From an uncultured Eubacterium sp. (GTDB lineage: Bacteria; Bacillota; Clostridia; Lachnospirales; Lachnospiraceae), in the NCBI GenBank assembly GCA_948470065.1, contig CAOKNO010000029.1, forward strand, positions 1 to 32,090: a stretch of 32,090 nt of DNA, in the 5' to 3' direction. Of the stretch, positions 23,916 to 32,036 are shown one piece after another (the first letter of the stretch is position 1; every line of letters begins with the position of its first letter). A program made the position numbers and the translations under genes. The notes under the pieces were generated by a model that saw only the letters and a list, made by a program, of their open reading frames with translations, did not search any database and was not told the origin of the DNA.

Positions 23916-24395
23916 TTAGGCTTTGAGATACCCTTCGGCTTCCTCCACCGAAAGGTTAAATTGCTCTATAACAATTTCCCTGATCTCCACTTCTCCATGC
24001 CCACATCTTTTAAGGACATTTACGGTTCCCTGAATCCCTTGTTGCAGCCCCTGCTGCAGTCCCTTCTGAAGCCATTCCTGCTTATTTGCTTTCTCCCACT
24101 GTTCTGACTCCGGTTCCATTAGTTCCATGTAAAGCTTGGCACATAGCAACATCTCCTTTCAGTTCTTCCATCACTAGGCGATTGCAAAACTCCCTTTCTA
24201 GAAACAGCGGATGTACAATCTGTACAAAAAAAGGGCGACTTGCGACGGCATCTGGAGCCCGCTTTTGTATGGATTGTACATCCGCGTCTGTACCAGAGAG
24301 GGTTTCGCAATTACCTACTTCCATCACTTGTTGGTTTGCCCTGATGCTGACCTGGAAGACGGAGTCTGCAAACCTATTATGAAATAGAAACCATC
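23916..24395 (-). pseudogene. Decayed C-terminal part of an Rpn/PD-(D/E)XK nuclease-type gene, interrupted by a MITE
   Basis: The readable end (23916-24152, 78 aa) has KGLQQGLQQGIQG and a C-terminal helix pair EIREIVIEQFNLSVEEAEGYL, which are typical of the tails of Rpn-family recombination-promoting nuclease/transposase-like proteins. A neighbouring frame runs from about 24395 through FQVSIRANQQVMEELKGDVAMC once the inserted element is removed. It then needs a one-base frameshift to join the tail. The nuclease core is missing. The inserted 143-bp element plus its 10-bp duplication adds 153 bp, so it keeps the frame. Family assignment rests on the tail only. Confidence 0.5.
24175..24317. mobile_element. 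143-bp MITE-like element with inverted arms and 10-bp target duplication
   Basis: The ends are TAGGCGATTGC and GCAATTACCTA. The left arm (24175-24228) and right arm (24264-24317) pair at 38 of 54 positions. The identical 10-mer CTTCCATCAC flanks it at 24165-24174 and 24318-24327, a target-site duplication. No transposase is encoded, so it must move with help from elsewhere. A second copy half is at 1-60. Confidence 0.8.
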
Positions 24396-25112
24396 TCACA
24401 GAGTCCGGCTTTTATCCCCGTAAAGGATCAATTCCTTATCTGACTGGCTAATGCCCACCAGGCTCCCGCTCCGGTCATATTGGGTAAGCAGTTCCGTATT
24501 CCGGGCAAGGCGTTTCTGCCCATAATCGGATAGGAAATCCTCAATTTCCCTGCGGTTGCCCCGCTGGAACATCCTGCGGATGTCCTCTTGCGTATATTCC
24601 GGCCGTTCCGCCACAGTGGATGTATGACGTTTTTCTGCTGCCATAATCCCGGTTGGGCTTACGGCTTCTTCTGTGCCATGCATGGCTTGCGTCCCTTCCA
24701 TCTTTTTTTCTAGGACTTCTGGGAACTCTTCTTGGGAAGGCGTATGGTCGTTCCAGATTTTATCCCAGACAGCTTTTAGGAAATCAACAGCTACCGCCGC
24801 ATACCTTTTTACCTGTTCCATCCAGGACGTTTGCTTCTTTTCTTCCCCAGTTCTTTCCATCCCTTTTGTGGACATCTGGAGATTTACGCCTTGGACGCCT
24901 TGCGTACTGCTGCTTTTTGCATCGTTTTCGGCTGGCTCGGCTTGCTTTGCCTTCGAAGATTTCTTCTGCTCGCTCTTTTCGTAGATTACGCCTTCTTTGC
25001 CTAGGTTCAGGTTAAACTCGGAAGATTCTGTTGTTTCCCGTTTCTGCTGGTTCACTTTGGAATATTCATAATACTTCTGGTTATTTATCCGATCGATCAT
25101 AACGCTTCCCAT
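24396..25112 (-). CDS. Unrecognised 238-aa protein at the end of the cbi operon
   Basis: I do not recognise this protein. The N-terminal 80 residues are polar and low in complexity (rich in Ser, Lys, Glu, Gln), starting around INNQKYYEYSKVNQQ. A possible amphipathic helix (WMEQVKRYAAVAVDFLKAVWDKIW, in parts) lies near residue 97-120. The C-terminal end has a compact, probably conserved part: TQEDIRRMFQRGNRREIEDF and LLTQYDRSGSLVG, ending LILYGDKSRTL. There is no signal peptide. It follows cbiJET by 14 bp and so is probably cotranscribed with it. Met5 (25100) is an alternative start. No function is assigned, and its place in the operon may be chance. Confidence 0.7.
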   Translation of the reverse strand: MGSVMIDRINNQKYYEYSKVNQQKRETTESSEFNLNLGKEGVIYEKSEQKKSSKAKQAEPAENDAKSSSTQGVQGVNLQMSTKGMERTGEEKKQTSWMEQVKRYAAVAVDFLKAVWDKIWNDHTPSQEEFPEVLEKKMEGTQAMHGTEEAVSPTGIMAAEKRHTSTVAERPEYTQEDIRRMFQRGNRREIEDFLSDYGQKRLARNTELLTQYDRSGSLVGISQSDKELILYGDKSRTL

Positions 25113-25126
25113 TCCTTTCCCAATAA

Positions 25127-27283
25127 TTATGCCCTTTGCAGCGTCACTATATAAATGGGGTTCTGCGCCATCATAAGATGGTGGTTCCCCAGTTCCTTAG
25201 ATTTTGCGATTGAAACCTGGAGGATTTCCTGTTCTGCAAATCCACCTTCCTGCAATACCTCCATGGCCTCCCCAAGGGTGTCCAGCGAAATGATGTTTAA
25301 GACAATCCGCACCTTTGGGGATTTTTCCCACAAGGTCCAAAGGATTTCCTTTAATTTCCCACCGCTGCCGCCAATAAACGCATGGGTTGGGGGCGGCAAA
25401 AACCCCAAGGCTTTTGGCGCTTCCCCTTCTATCAGTTCCACATTCTGCGCCCGGAAACGATGTTTGTTCGCATCAATCAAACCCAAAGCTTCTTTATTTT
25501 TCTCGATGGCGTATACCTTCCCCCATATGGCAAGCTTCCCGCATTCCACAGAGACGCTGCCGCTCCCAGCCCCAATATCATAGACAATGGAGTCCTGCCT
25601 CAGTGAAAGCTTTGACAAGGAAATGCTGCGTACTTCCGCTTTTGTCATAGGGATGTTCCCGCGGATAAACCCGGCGTCAGGTCTTCCATACCCTATAGCC
25701 TTTGCATGGTTCGAAATCACGATTACAGAAGCCAAGTCTTTTCCTCCATACCCCAAAAAATCCTTTGGCTTACCAGAAATAATTTCCTCATCTGGATAAC
25801 TGAGCCGGCTGCCAACACACATATCTGCATCTTCAAACCCATACGCTAAAAGTTCCTCGCCCAACTTACTTACACCTTTTGCCCCATCTGTCAGGACAAA
25901 GACCTTTCCATAGACGTCCAACATACCAACAACGTTCTGCTGCCTGCCATGGACGCTCATAAGGGCAATATCCTCCCAAGGGATCTGTAATTTCCCTGCA
26001 AGATAAGAAACAGAGGTTATTCCGCACAATTGCCGGATACGATACCGCATCTTCCCTTCTTCCGATATGCCTGGATATTCCTCTGTCTGGACGCTGCCTA
26101 AAACGTCCTCCGTTACATCTTCATACACCATACCTGCATTTTTAAAGGTTTCCAGCAGCCTCCTTGCCCCGCTGTAAAATCCAACGTCCCCAGAAAGCAG
26201 CGCTACAACCTTTCGGTATCTTGGGTTCTTTAAAATGAAATCGGCAATTTCCTGGCTTTTATAAAGGTTTACCATCGGTTTTGCCAAATATTCCACTGTT
26301 TCTAACATCCGCTTTGCGCCAATTACCACGTCTGCCTGCGCGCAGGCTTCGCACACTTCCCGCGTCATATTCCATCGGTTCCCCATTCCAATCCCAGCAA
26401 GCGTAATTAACGGCTCCTCCTGGCTGACAAGCTTCCCTTCCTGGGAAAACTCCTGGCTCGGACACATCGTTACATCTACGGGTAATTCTTGGCTTACGGC
26501 TGGCTTAACTTGTAGTTTTTCTAAAATTCCTTCTAGGGAATAGCCTTCTTCCTCCGGACGCTGGATGACGACAAGATCCGCCCCTGCCTTTTTGGCTGCT
26601 GCAAGCTTTTCTGGAAACCCGCCCGCTTGCGCAGTTTCTTTCGTCACCAGGATATCCGCCCCAATCTCTTGCAGGATCGCGGTATTCAAAAGCTCGCTAA
26701 AGGGTCCTTGCATCGCAATAATCTGCTTCCCCTTCAGGCCAAGGCTTTTACAGCGTTCTATCTCCTCCCCAATGGGCAGGATACGCACATAAACCCTTGA
26801 AATATCTGCAATTCCAGATAAGTATTCGGGGAGTTCCTTACTTCCTGTCGTCAGCAGGATCATGCCTGGGACACTGTTTAAATAACGGATTGCTTCTTGT
26901 GCAGAGCGTACCAGGATCATCCTGCTTCCCTGCCCCATACACGTTGTGCCACAGCTTATTTCTTCCTTTTCCCGGATGAGCCGCCATACCCTCCTGCCTG
27001 TTTTTTCACATGCGACGGAAAGATTCCTGGTTACTTCCTGTGCAAAAGGATGTGTGGCGTCTATCACCGCCCTCCAATCCTTCTGCCCAATCAGCTTCTC
27101 CATTTCCTCCTGGCTCATCCTGCCAGTGCGTATAGTAAGGCCTGGCGTTTCCTCCAATCCCATCACTTCCCTGCCATATGTAGTCGCAACACAGACTGTT
27201 ACGGCAATGTTATTGCGTGCCAAAATCCCTGCCAGTTCCCGCCCTTCACTTGTCCCTGCAAATACCAACACCTCTTCTGTCAT
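25127..27283 (-). CDS. cbiJET: CbiJ-CbiE-CbiT three-domain fusion (precorrin-6A reductase and precorrin-6B methyltransferase/decarboxylase)
   Basis: This 718-aa protein joins three normally separate corrin enzymes. Residues 1-255 are the (cobalt-)precorrin-6A reductase CbiJ (LVFAGTSEGRELAG, DATHPFAQEVT, TTGSKELPEYL, LVTKETAQAGGFPEKL). A linker of about 35 residues rich in Ser, Gln and Glu follows. Residues about 291-530 are the C5-methyltransferase CbiE (LAGIGMGN, VVALLSGDVGFYSGA). Residues about 535-718 are the C15-methyltransferase/decarboxylase CbiT, with the SAM site YDIGAGSGSVSVE. CbiE-CbiT fusions are known as CobL. The added CbiJ is rarer. In CbiE about 24 extra residues (about 390-418) sit before the usual GIS motif, here CGITSVSYL. 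The start overlaps the cbiH stop as ATGA. Confidence 0.94.
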   Translation of the reverse strand: MTEEVLVFAGTSEGRELAGILARNNIAVTVCVATTYGREVMGLEETPGLTIRTGRMSQEEMEKLIGQKDWRAVIDATHPFAQEVTRNLSVACEKTGRRVWRLIREKEEISCGTTCMGQGSRMILVRSAQEAIRYLNSVPGMILLTTGSKELPEYLSGIADISRVYVRILPIGEEIERCKSLGLKGKQIIAMQGPFSELLNTAILQEIGADILVTKETAQAGGFPEKLAAAKKAGADLVVIQRPEEEGYSLEGILEKLQVKPAVSQELPVDVTMCPSQEFSQEGKLVSQEEPLITLAGIGMGNRWNMTREVCEACAQADVVIGAKRMLETVEYLAKPMVNLYKSQEIADFILKNPRYRKVVALLSGDVGFYSGARRLLETFKNAGMVYEDVTEDVLGSVQTEEYPGISEEGKMRYRIRQLCGITSVSYLAGKLQIPWEDIALMSVHGRQQNVVGMLDVYGKVFVLTDGAKGVSKLGEELLAYGFEDADMCVGSRLSYPDEEIISGKPKDFLGYGGKDLASVIVISNHAKAIGYGRPDAGFIRGNIPMTKAEVRSISLSKLSLRQDSIVYDIGAGSGSVSVECGKLAIWGKVYAIEKNKEALGLIDANKHRFRAQNVELIEGEAPKALGFLPPPTHAFIGGSGGKLKEILWTLWEKSPKVRIVLNIISLDTLGEAMEVLQEGGFAEQEILQVSIAKSKELGNHHLMMAQNPIYIVTLQRA

Positions 27284-28011
27284 CTCATCTGATACCCCCT
27301 TGGCGTCACCATCTTACCGTTACGATTCTTTGTTTCGGAGTTCCCCACAAATACCGTCGTGAACATATCTGCTGGGGTTTCCATTAAGGCTTCTAACGTG
27401 ACAAGCCTGCTGCATTCGCCTTCACGCCCAATATTTGCCGCTATGCCGCATACCGTGCCGCCCTCTTTATATTCCAATAAAATCTGGCACGCCCGCTTCA
27501 GGTAATCCGCCCGCTTCTTGCTGGAAGGATTATACAGGCAAATGGCAAAATCCGCTTCTGCCGCCGCCCGCAGGCGTTTTTCAATCTGCGCCCAGGAAAC
27601 CATCAGATCACTTAAGCTGATAACCGCGAAATCATGCATCAACGGCGCGCCCAGTATCGCGCCGCCGCTCAACGCAGCCGTAACGCCAGGGATGATCTCA
27701 ACTGGCACGCCAGGATACTCTGCGGCAAGCTCTAGGATCACGCCGCTCATGCCATACACCCCTGCATCCCCGCTGCAAATCATTGCGGTTACCCGCCCCT
27801 TTGCCGCCTGTGCAAACGCCATATGGCAGCGTTCCACCTCCTGGCGCATCGGCGTTGTAAGAAACTCCTTCCCCGGAAAATGCTCCTTCACCAAATCTAC
27901 GTATACCGTATACCCGACAATCACCTCGCAACCCTCTAAGACCCGGGCTGCACGCAATGTCATCCCTTCGTAATCCCCAGGTCCTATCCCAACCACATAT
28001 AATTTACCCAA
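27280..28011 (-). CDS. cbiH: Cobalt-precorrin-3B C17-methyltransferase CbiH
   Basis: CbiH methylates C17 and contracts the ring during anaerobic corrin synthesis. The protein begins LGKLYVVGIGPGDYEGMTLRAA, and CSGDAGVYGMSG, EIIPGVTAALSGGAILGAPL, and SLSDLM are typical of this methyltransferase. ASRGxAGVPYG-like features are absent, as expected for CbiH rather than CbiF. I chose a TTG start at 28011 because AAGGAG stands 7 bases before it and the protein then aligns with the family. An open frame goes on to 28134 and overlaps cbiG, but without such a site. The 3' end overlaps cbiJET by 4 bp (ATGA). Confidence 0.9.
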   Translation of the reverse strand: MGKLYVVGIGPGDYEGMTLRAARVLEGCEVIVGYTVYVDLVKEHFPGKEFLTTPMRQEVERCHMAFAQAAKGRVTAMICSGDAGVYGMSGVILELAAEYPGVPVEIIPGVTAALSGGAILGAPLMHDFAVISLSDLMVSWAQIEKRLRAAAEADFAICLYNPSSKKRADYLKRACQILLEYKEGGTVCGIAANIGREGECSRLVTLEALMETPADMFTTVFVGNSETKNRNGKMVTPRGYQMR

Positions 28012-28096
28012 TCCATGTCTCCTTTCCAATCCTGCCAGCCAATCGGCAATTGTAAAAAGCGCTCTGCCATCCTCGCCGAACTGCAACGCCAGAAGC

Positions 28097-29203
28097 TTAA
28101 AACCTGATATTCCATGCCAATTCCGCCAACGCAATGGTTATGCCGTTTTCCGCCGTTTTTTGTCTAATCAAACGAGGAATCTGCTCCTTTTTTGTATCCC
28201 AAACCGATCGCTGCAATTCTATTGCCGCTAACACCGCCGCCCGTTCACATACATTCCCGATCCCAACAATCCCTTCTACAAAGCCAGAATCCGTATAATC
28301 TCCTGGCGCATGTTTTAACTGCTCTACCATAAAAGTATGGAACGGGATAGTTTGCTTTCTGCAAAATTCTAAAATCCCAGCTTCGTTTGCCTTGCGGTCC
28401 ACAGACGCCAGGCAGCAAATGCTTTCCCAGGCAATCCCTTCTTCTTCCAATACCTTTTGGGCAAACGCTTCGATTTCTGCCAGCGTCTTTCCTTTTTTAC
28501 ACCCAATCCCAAGCACAACCGCTTTTGGAGAAAGGAACAGGGTATCCCTTGCCTTTCTGTCCTTATGGATCCCTACGGAAATCTGATAGCGCACAGGGCA
28601 ATCCTTTTGCACTCCTGGAATTGGCGTATCGCATCCTGGCTTTTCAGGCTCCTCCTTGCGGTTCCATACCAAATCCTTCGGGAGCGTCCCGACTACAGGC
28701 GCTTCACAAGAAAAACCAATGGGCTCCCCACGCAGGATTGCAGCGGAAATAGCTTTTGCCAGCACACGGTCCGACAATACCAGCCCTTGGCCTACCGCAA
28801 ATACGTCTACCGCAAATTTCCCATACAAATCCGTCGCTGTAGTAACCACAGGGACTGCCTGGATGGCTTTGGCCAAATAGATTGCCCATGCATTCCCTCC
28901 GCCCACATGGCCAGACAGGAGAGGAATCACATAATTTCCCTGTTCATCCAACACCAAAACCGCCGGGTCTGTAAATTTATCACAGACGAACGGGGCGATT
29001 GCACGTACTGCAATGCCTGCCGCACCAATAAAAATAATAAGGCCTGCCTGGGAAAATGCCTGCCTAGTCCATTCCGTAAGGGATTCCCCCTCGTCCCTGC
29101 CAAGCTTCGGACACGCACAACGCCCAGTAGCTTCCAGCTTCTCTTTTACCAGTCCTGCCAGCTTCTTCCCGTTATCTGTAAAACCAATGATCGCTGCCTG
29201 CAT
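28097..29203 (-). CDS. cbiG: Cobalt-precorrin-5A hydrolase CbiG
   Basis: CbiG opens the delta-lactone and releases the C20 unit as acetaldehyde in the anaerobic pathway. The 368-aa protein is complete. Its N-terminal half shows IIFIGAAGIAVRAIAP, LVLDEQGNYVIPLLSGHVGGGN, and VVTTATDLYGKFAVDVFA. The C-terminal domain shows VVLGIGCKKGKTLAEIEAF and LASVDRKANEAGILEFC, ending with TDSGFVEGIVGIGNVCERAA. Its start comes directly after the cbiF stop, with AGGGGGAGCGG as RBS. The presence of CbiG marks the oxygen-independent route. Confidence 0.96.
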   Translation of the reverse strand: MQAAIIGFTDNGKKLAGLVKEKLEATGRCACPKLGRDEGESLTEWTRQAFSQAGLIIFIGAAGIAVRAIAPFVCDKFTDPAVLVLDEQGNYVIPLLSGHVGGGNAWAIYLAKAIQAVPVVTTATDLYGKFAVDVFAVGQGLVLSDRVLAKAISAAILRGEPIGFSCEAPVVGTLPKDLVWNRKEEPEKPGCDTPIPGVQKDCPVRYQISVGIHKDRKARDTLFLSPKAVVLGIGCKKGKTLAEIEAFAQKVLEEEGIAWESICCLASVDRKANEAGILEFCRKQTIPFHTFMVEQLKHAPGDYTDSGFVEGIVGIGNVCERAAVLAAIELQRSVWDTKKEQIPRLIRQKTAENGITIALAELAWNIRF

Positions 29204-29983
29204 CTACCGCTCCCCCTGTGACGGCTCTACCTCTGCCTTGCGAAACCCCGTTTCAAAGCCAGGACGGTACAAATCGCTTCTCCGGTAATGGCTATGGGCG
29301 ATCACATCGCCCACCAGGATCAATGCTGTCTTTGTAATCTGGTGCGACCTTGCCGTTTCAGCTAACGTCCCTACGGTACAGACATACGTTTCTTCCTCCG
29401 GCCAGGATGCTTTGTATACAATAGCGGCAGGCGTATCCTTACGATAGCCTCCGGCCAGCAAACGTTCGGACAATTCCTCTACCATCCCTGCGCTCAAAAA
29501 AATCACCATCGTTGCCTTATGTGATGCAAAGGCGGCAATCTCCTCTTCCTTTGGGACAGGCGTCCTCCCTGCCATCCTGGTAATCACCACGCTCTGGGAT
29601 ACATCTGGCAGCGTATATTCCAAATCCAACGCCGCAGCCGCGCCGCAGAGCGAACTGACGCCTGGGCAGCTTTCATACGGAATGCCTAACTGTTCCAGAC
29701 CATCCATTTGTTCCCTGACCGCCCCATAAATACTGGGATCCCCTGTATGGAGCCGCACCGTCATGCCGCCCTTTTCTTCTGTCTCCTTCATCACCTGTAT
29801 GACCTGTTCCAATGTCATCCTTGCACTGTTATATACGCTGCACCCTGCTTTTCTTTCCTCCAAAAGCAATGGGTTTACCAAAGATCCTGCGTATATAATC
29901 ACATCTGCCTGCTGCAAAAGGCGCTGCCCCCTGACCGTAATCAGGTCTGGCGCGCCGCTCCCTGCGCCTACAAAATAAACCAT
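29204..29983 (-). CDS. cbiF: Cobalt-precorrin-4 C11-methyltransferase CbiF
   Basis: CbiF adds the C11 methyl group. The protein starts MVYFVGAGSGAPDLITVRGQRLL and continues DVIIYAGSLVNP, the family's typical N-terminus. RLHTGDPSIYGAVREQMDGL, CPGVSSLCGAAAAL and TRMAGRTPVP follow, all characteristic. I prefer the ATG at 29983. A GTG at 29992 would add three residues. It lies 17 bp after the cbiL stop and is directly followed by cbiG, so translation is probably coupled. The length of 259 aa is normal. Confidence 0.96.
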   Translation of the reverse strand: MVYFVGAGSGAPDLITVRGQRLLQQADVIIYAGSLVNPLLLEERKAGCSVYNSARMTLEQVIQVMKETEEKGGMTVRLHTGDPSIYGAVREQMDGLEQLGIPYESCPGVSSLCGAAAALDLEYTLPDVSQSVVITRMAGRTPVPKEEEIAAFASHKATMVIFLSAGMVEELSERLLAGGYRKDTPAAIVYKASWPEEETYVCTVGTLAETARSHQITKTALILVGDVIAHSHYRRSDLYRPGFETGFRKAEVEPSQGER

Positions 29984-30000
29984 AACGCCCACCGCTCTTT

Positions 30001-30690
30001 CTATTTTCCTTTTACCACCATCAGGGAATAATACCCTGCCTGCTCTGGGATCTCTTCTGCGCTCCTATAAATACGTTCCTGTTCCATCCCGCAGTTTTCA
30101 ATCATAGCCACCTCCTGAAATGCGCAGTCACGAAGCAAAGCTTCCCGGATATCCCCTAGCTTCTTCCCTGGCTTCATCAATATTTTTGTCCCTGGAAGCT
30201 TCAGCCCCTCTTCTACGCCATACGTAGAAGGGATGATATGGAGCATTTGGGACTGTTCCGCCAGCCCCTGCCCCAGCTTAGCGGAAACCGCGCAAAAAGA
30301 CGGGATCCCGCTTACAATCTCTGTGCGGAAGCCTGCCTGGACTGCCCGCTTATGCATATAGAGGTAGGTAGAATAAATGCAAGGATCGCCCAAGGTCAGA
30401 AAACCGACGTCCTCTCCCTGCTCCAATGCTTCTTGTAATTTTGCGAACGCGGCCTGATGGCTGCGCTCCAAGGATTCCTTATCCTTGGTCATAGGCATTT
30501 CCAATTCCAAGCATGTTTTTCCTGCAATCTGCGGCGCCGCCTGGACTGCAATCCGGTACGCTACCGATAGACCTTTCTTTGCCGCCGGGACTGCAAGCAA
30601 GCTGCACGCTTGCATCAGACGGACTGCCTTCAATGTTAAAAGTTCCGGATCCCCCGGTCCTACTCCTATCCCATATAAAGTTCCTGCCAT
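30001..30690 (-). CDS. cbiL: Cobalt-precorrin-2 C20-methyltransferase CbiL
   Basis: CbiL adds the C20 methyl group to cobalt-precorrin-2, the first ring methylation after cobalt insertion in this operon. The 229-aa protein has GIGVGPGDPELLTLKAVRLMQ at the N-terminus (the SAM-binding GxGPGDP loop), FLTLGDPCIYSTYLYMHK and EIVSGIPSFCAVSAKLG. Met 30690 is preceded by GGAGGAAAGAAGG. A TTG six codons upstream is less likely. It follows cbiD by about 38 bp. Length and motifs are those of a complete enzyme. Confidence 0.96.
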   Translation of the reverse strand: MAGTLYGIGVGPGDPELLTLKAVRLMQACSLLAVPAAKKGLSVAYRIAVQAAPQIAGKTCLELEMPMTKDKESLERSHQAAFAKLQEALEQGEDVGFLTLGDPCIYSTYLYMHKRAVQAGFRTEIVSGIPSFCAVSAKLGQGLAEQSQMLHIIPSTYGVEEGLKLPGTKILMKPGKKLGDIREALLRDCAFQEVAMIENCGMEQERIYRSAEEIPEQAGYYSLMVVKGK

Positions 30691-30728
30691 AAGCCTTCTT
30701 TCCTCCAATGATTCCTGATGTTTCCTCT

Positions 30729-31895
30729 CTATCCTTCCTGTATCTTTTGGATCGCTTCCGTGGCGTTCGCAGTCCGTCCCAATTCCCCGCTGCCGCCTTT
30801 TCGCTTCCCCAATTCATTTGAAAAAACAATAGCCGCAATCTCTGCCCTCCCATAACATCTCCGTTCCAGATGCGATTGGATCCGTTTCATCACATGTTCC
30901 ATCGTTCCCTTTAACAGGCCGGCTTCGTCCAACAGGCAGATTGCCTCTTCTGTTGTCACGGATTCCATGATCCTAGAAAGCAACGGCTGCCCTGCCCCTG
31001 CCAACGCAGCGTTTGCTGTCAGGATTTCCAGCCGTGCATCTGCATTCCTAGAATGCGTCTGGAAAATCCCGCCTGCAACCTTGATAAATTTCCCAATGTG
31101 AGATACGAATAGGATGGTTTCTATCCCAAGCCCAACGGCAAGATCTATCGTTTCCCCTACAAAGTTACTACATTTTACCGCATGTTCCAACGGAAACGGC
31201 AAGAACTGCCTGACATACTCCTGCCCATAATTCCCAGGCGTCACCAAAACGCTCTTCCTGCCTAGCTGCACCTTCTGGTTCAGTTCCAGGCGGATGCTCG
31301 ACACCAACGCAGACTCGCTCATTGGCTCCACAATCCCAGTCGTACCTAGGATAGAAATCCCACCTACTATGCCAAGCCTTGGGTTAAACGTCTTTTCTGC
31401 AAGCCGCCTGCCCTGCGGCACAGACAATTCAACCTGAAGCCCCTTTGTGCACCCATACGTTCTGCACAATTCCTGAAGCTCAAGGGATATCATCTGCCTG
31501 GGGACGCTGTTAATTGCACAAGCCCCGGGCGGCTGATCCAGCCCTGGCCTTGTGACCGTCCCAATCCCATCTCCGCCTGTGATCTGGATCGAAGGAAGAC
31601 GCCCAGTACAAAGATAAGAAACCTTTGCATAAACCCATACGCCATTGGTAATATCTGGATCATCCCCAGCGTCTTTTTCAATGGCGCAAGACACCGAACC
31701 TTCTTCCCGCCGGATATCTAATACCTTTAGATGAAGCACAACCCCTTTCGGCGTTTCTAAACGGATATGATCCGCCTGCTTTCCACTGAGGAGCATCCAG
31801 GCGGCCGCCTTGGCAGCGGCTGCGGCGCAGCTTCCCGTCGTATAACCGAAACGCAATTTCTTATCCCCCACAACCTTATAACAATCTTCCATCAT
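30729..31895 (-). CDS. cbiD: Cobalt-precorrin-5B C1-methyltransferase CbiD
   Basis: CbiD adds the C1 methyl group in the anaerobic pathway and has no counterpart in the aerobic one. The 388-aa protein shows FGYTTGSCAAAAAKAAAWML at the N-terminus, typical of CbiD, then DPDITNGVWVYAKV, GGDGIGTVTRPGL, and SILGTTGIVEPMSE. LFVSHIGKFIKVAGGIF-type residues follow. The start is ATG 31895 or the next ATG. A GTG at 31901 is also possible, with AGGGGCAGGTG as the RBS region. It is the first gene of the cbi operon and lies behind a possible promoter at 31962-31967. No riboswitch is seen in front of it. Confidence 0.96.
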   Translation of the reverse strand: MMEDCYKVVGDKKLRFGYTTGSCAAAAAKAAAWMLLSGKQADHIRLETPKGVVLHLKVLDIRREEGSVSCAIEKDAGDDPDITNGVWVYAKVSYLCTGRLPSIQITGGDGIGTVTRPGLDQPPGACAINSVPRQMISLELQELCRTYGCTKGLQVELSVPQGRRLAEKTFNPRLGIVGGISILGTTGIVEPMSESALVSSIRLELNQKVQLGRKSVLVTPGNYGQEYVRQFLPFPLEHAVKCSNFVGETIDLAVGLGIETILFVSHIGKFIKVAGGIFQTHSRNADARLEILTANAALAGAGQPLLSRIMESVTTEEAICLLDEAGLLKGTMEHVMKRIQSHLERRCYGRAEIAAIVFSNELGKRKGGSGELGRTANATEAIQKIQEG

Positions 31896-31961
31896 CTTCA
31901 CCTGCCCCTAACGCTGAACCTTCAAATACCCTCGTGGGGATAAATCACACGTTTTCCCTTA

Positions 31962-31967
31962 ATTATA
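31962..31967 (-). promoter_or_regulatory. Possible -10 of the cbi operon promoter
   Basis: The minus strand has a perfect TATAAT about 67 bases before cbiD, between the tRNA terminator and the gene. The -35 region at 17 bp is only a T run, so the promoter is weak or regulated. The leader of about 60 bases is too short for a cobalamin riboswitch. Confidence 0.4.
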
Positions 31968-31993
31968 CGGATTCCTATAGAATGAAAAAAGAA

Positions 31994-32018
31994 TCCCCTG
32001 CAACAACGTTGCAGGGGA
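31994..32018 (-). terminator. Rho-independent terminator of the tRNA-Thr gene
   Basis: TCCCCTGCAAC and GTTGCAGGGGA form a perfect 11-bp stem with a 3-base loop. On the minus strand it is followed by TTCTTTTTTC, a strong U tract. It lies 18 bases past the tRNA end and separates that transcript from the cbi operon. Confidence 0.9.
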
Positions 32019-32036
32019 CTTATACTTCTGGTATAA

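Noticed and set aside
31902-31990. Cobalamin riboswitch before cbiD
   Set aside because: The space between the tRNA terminator and cbiD is too short and no B12-box-like sequence is visible.
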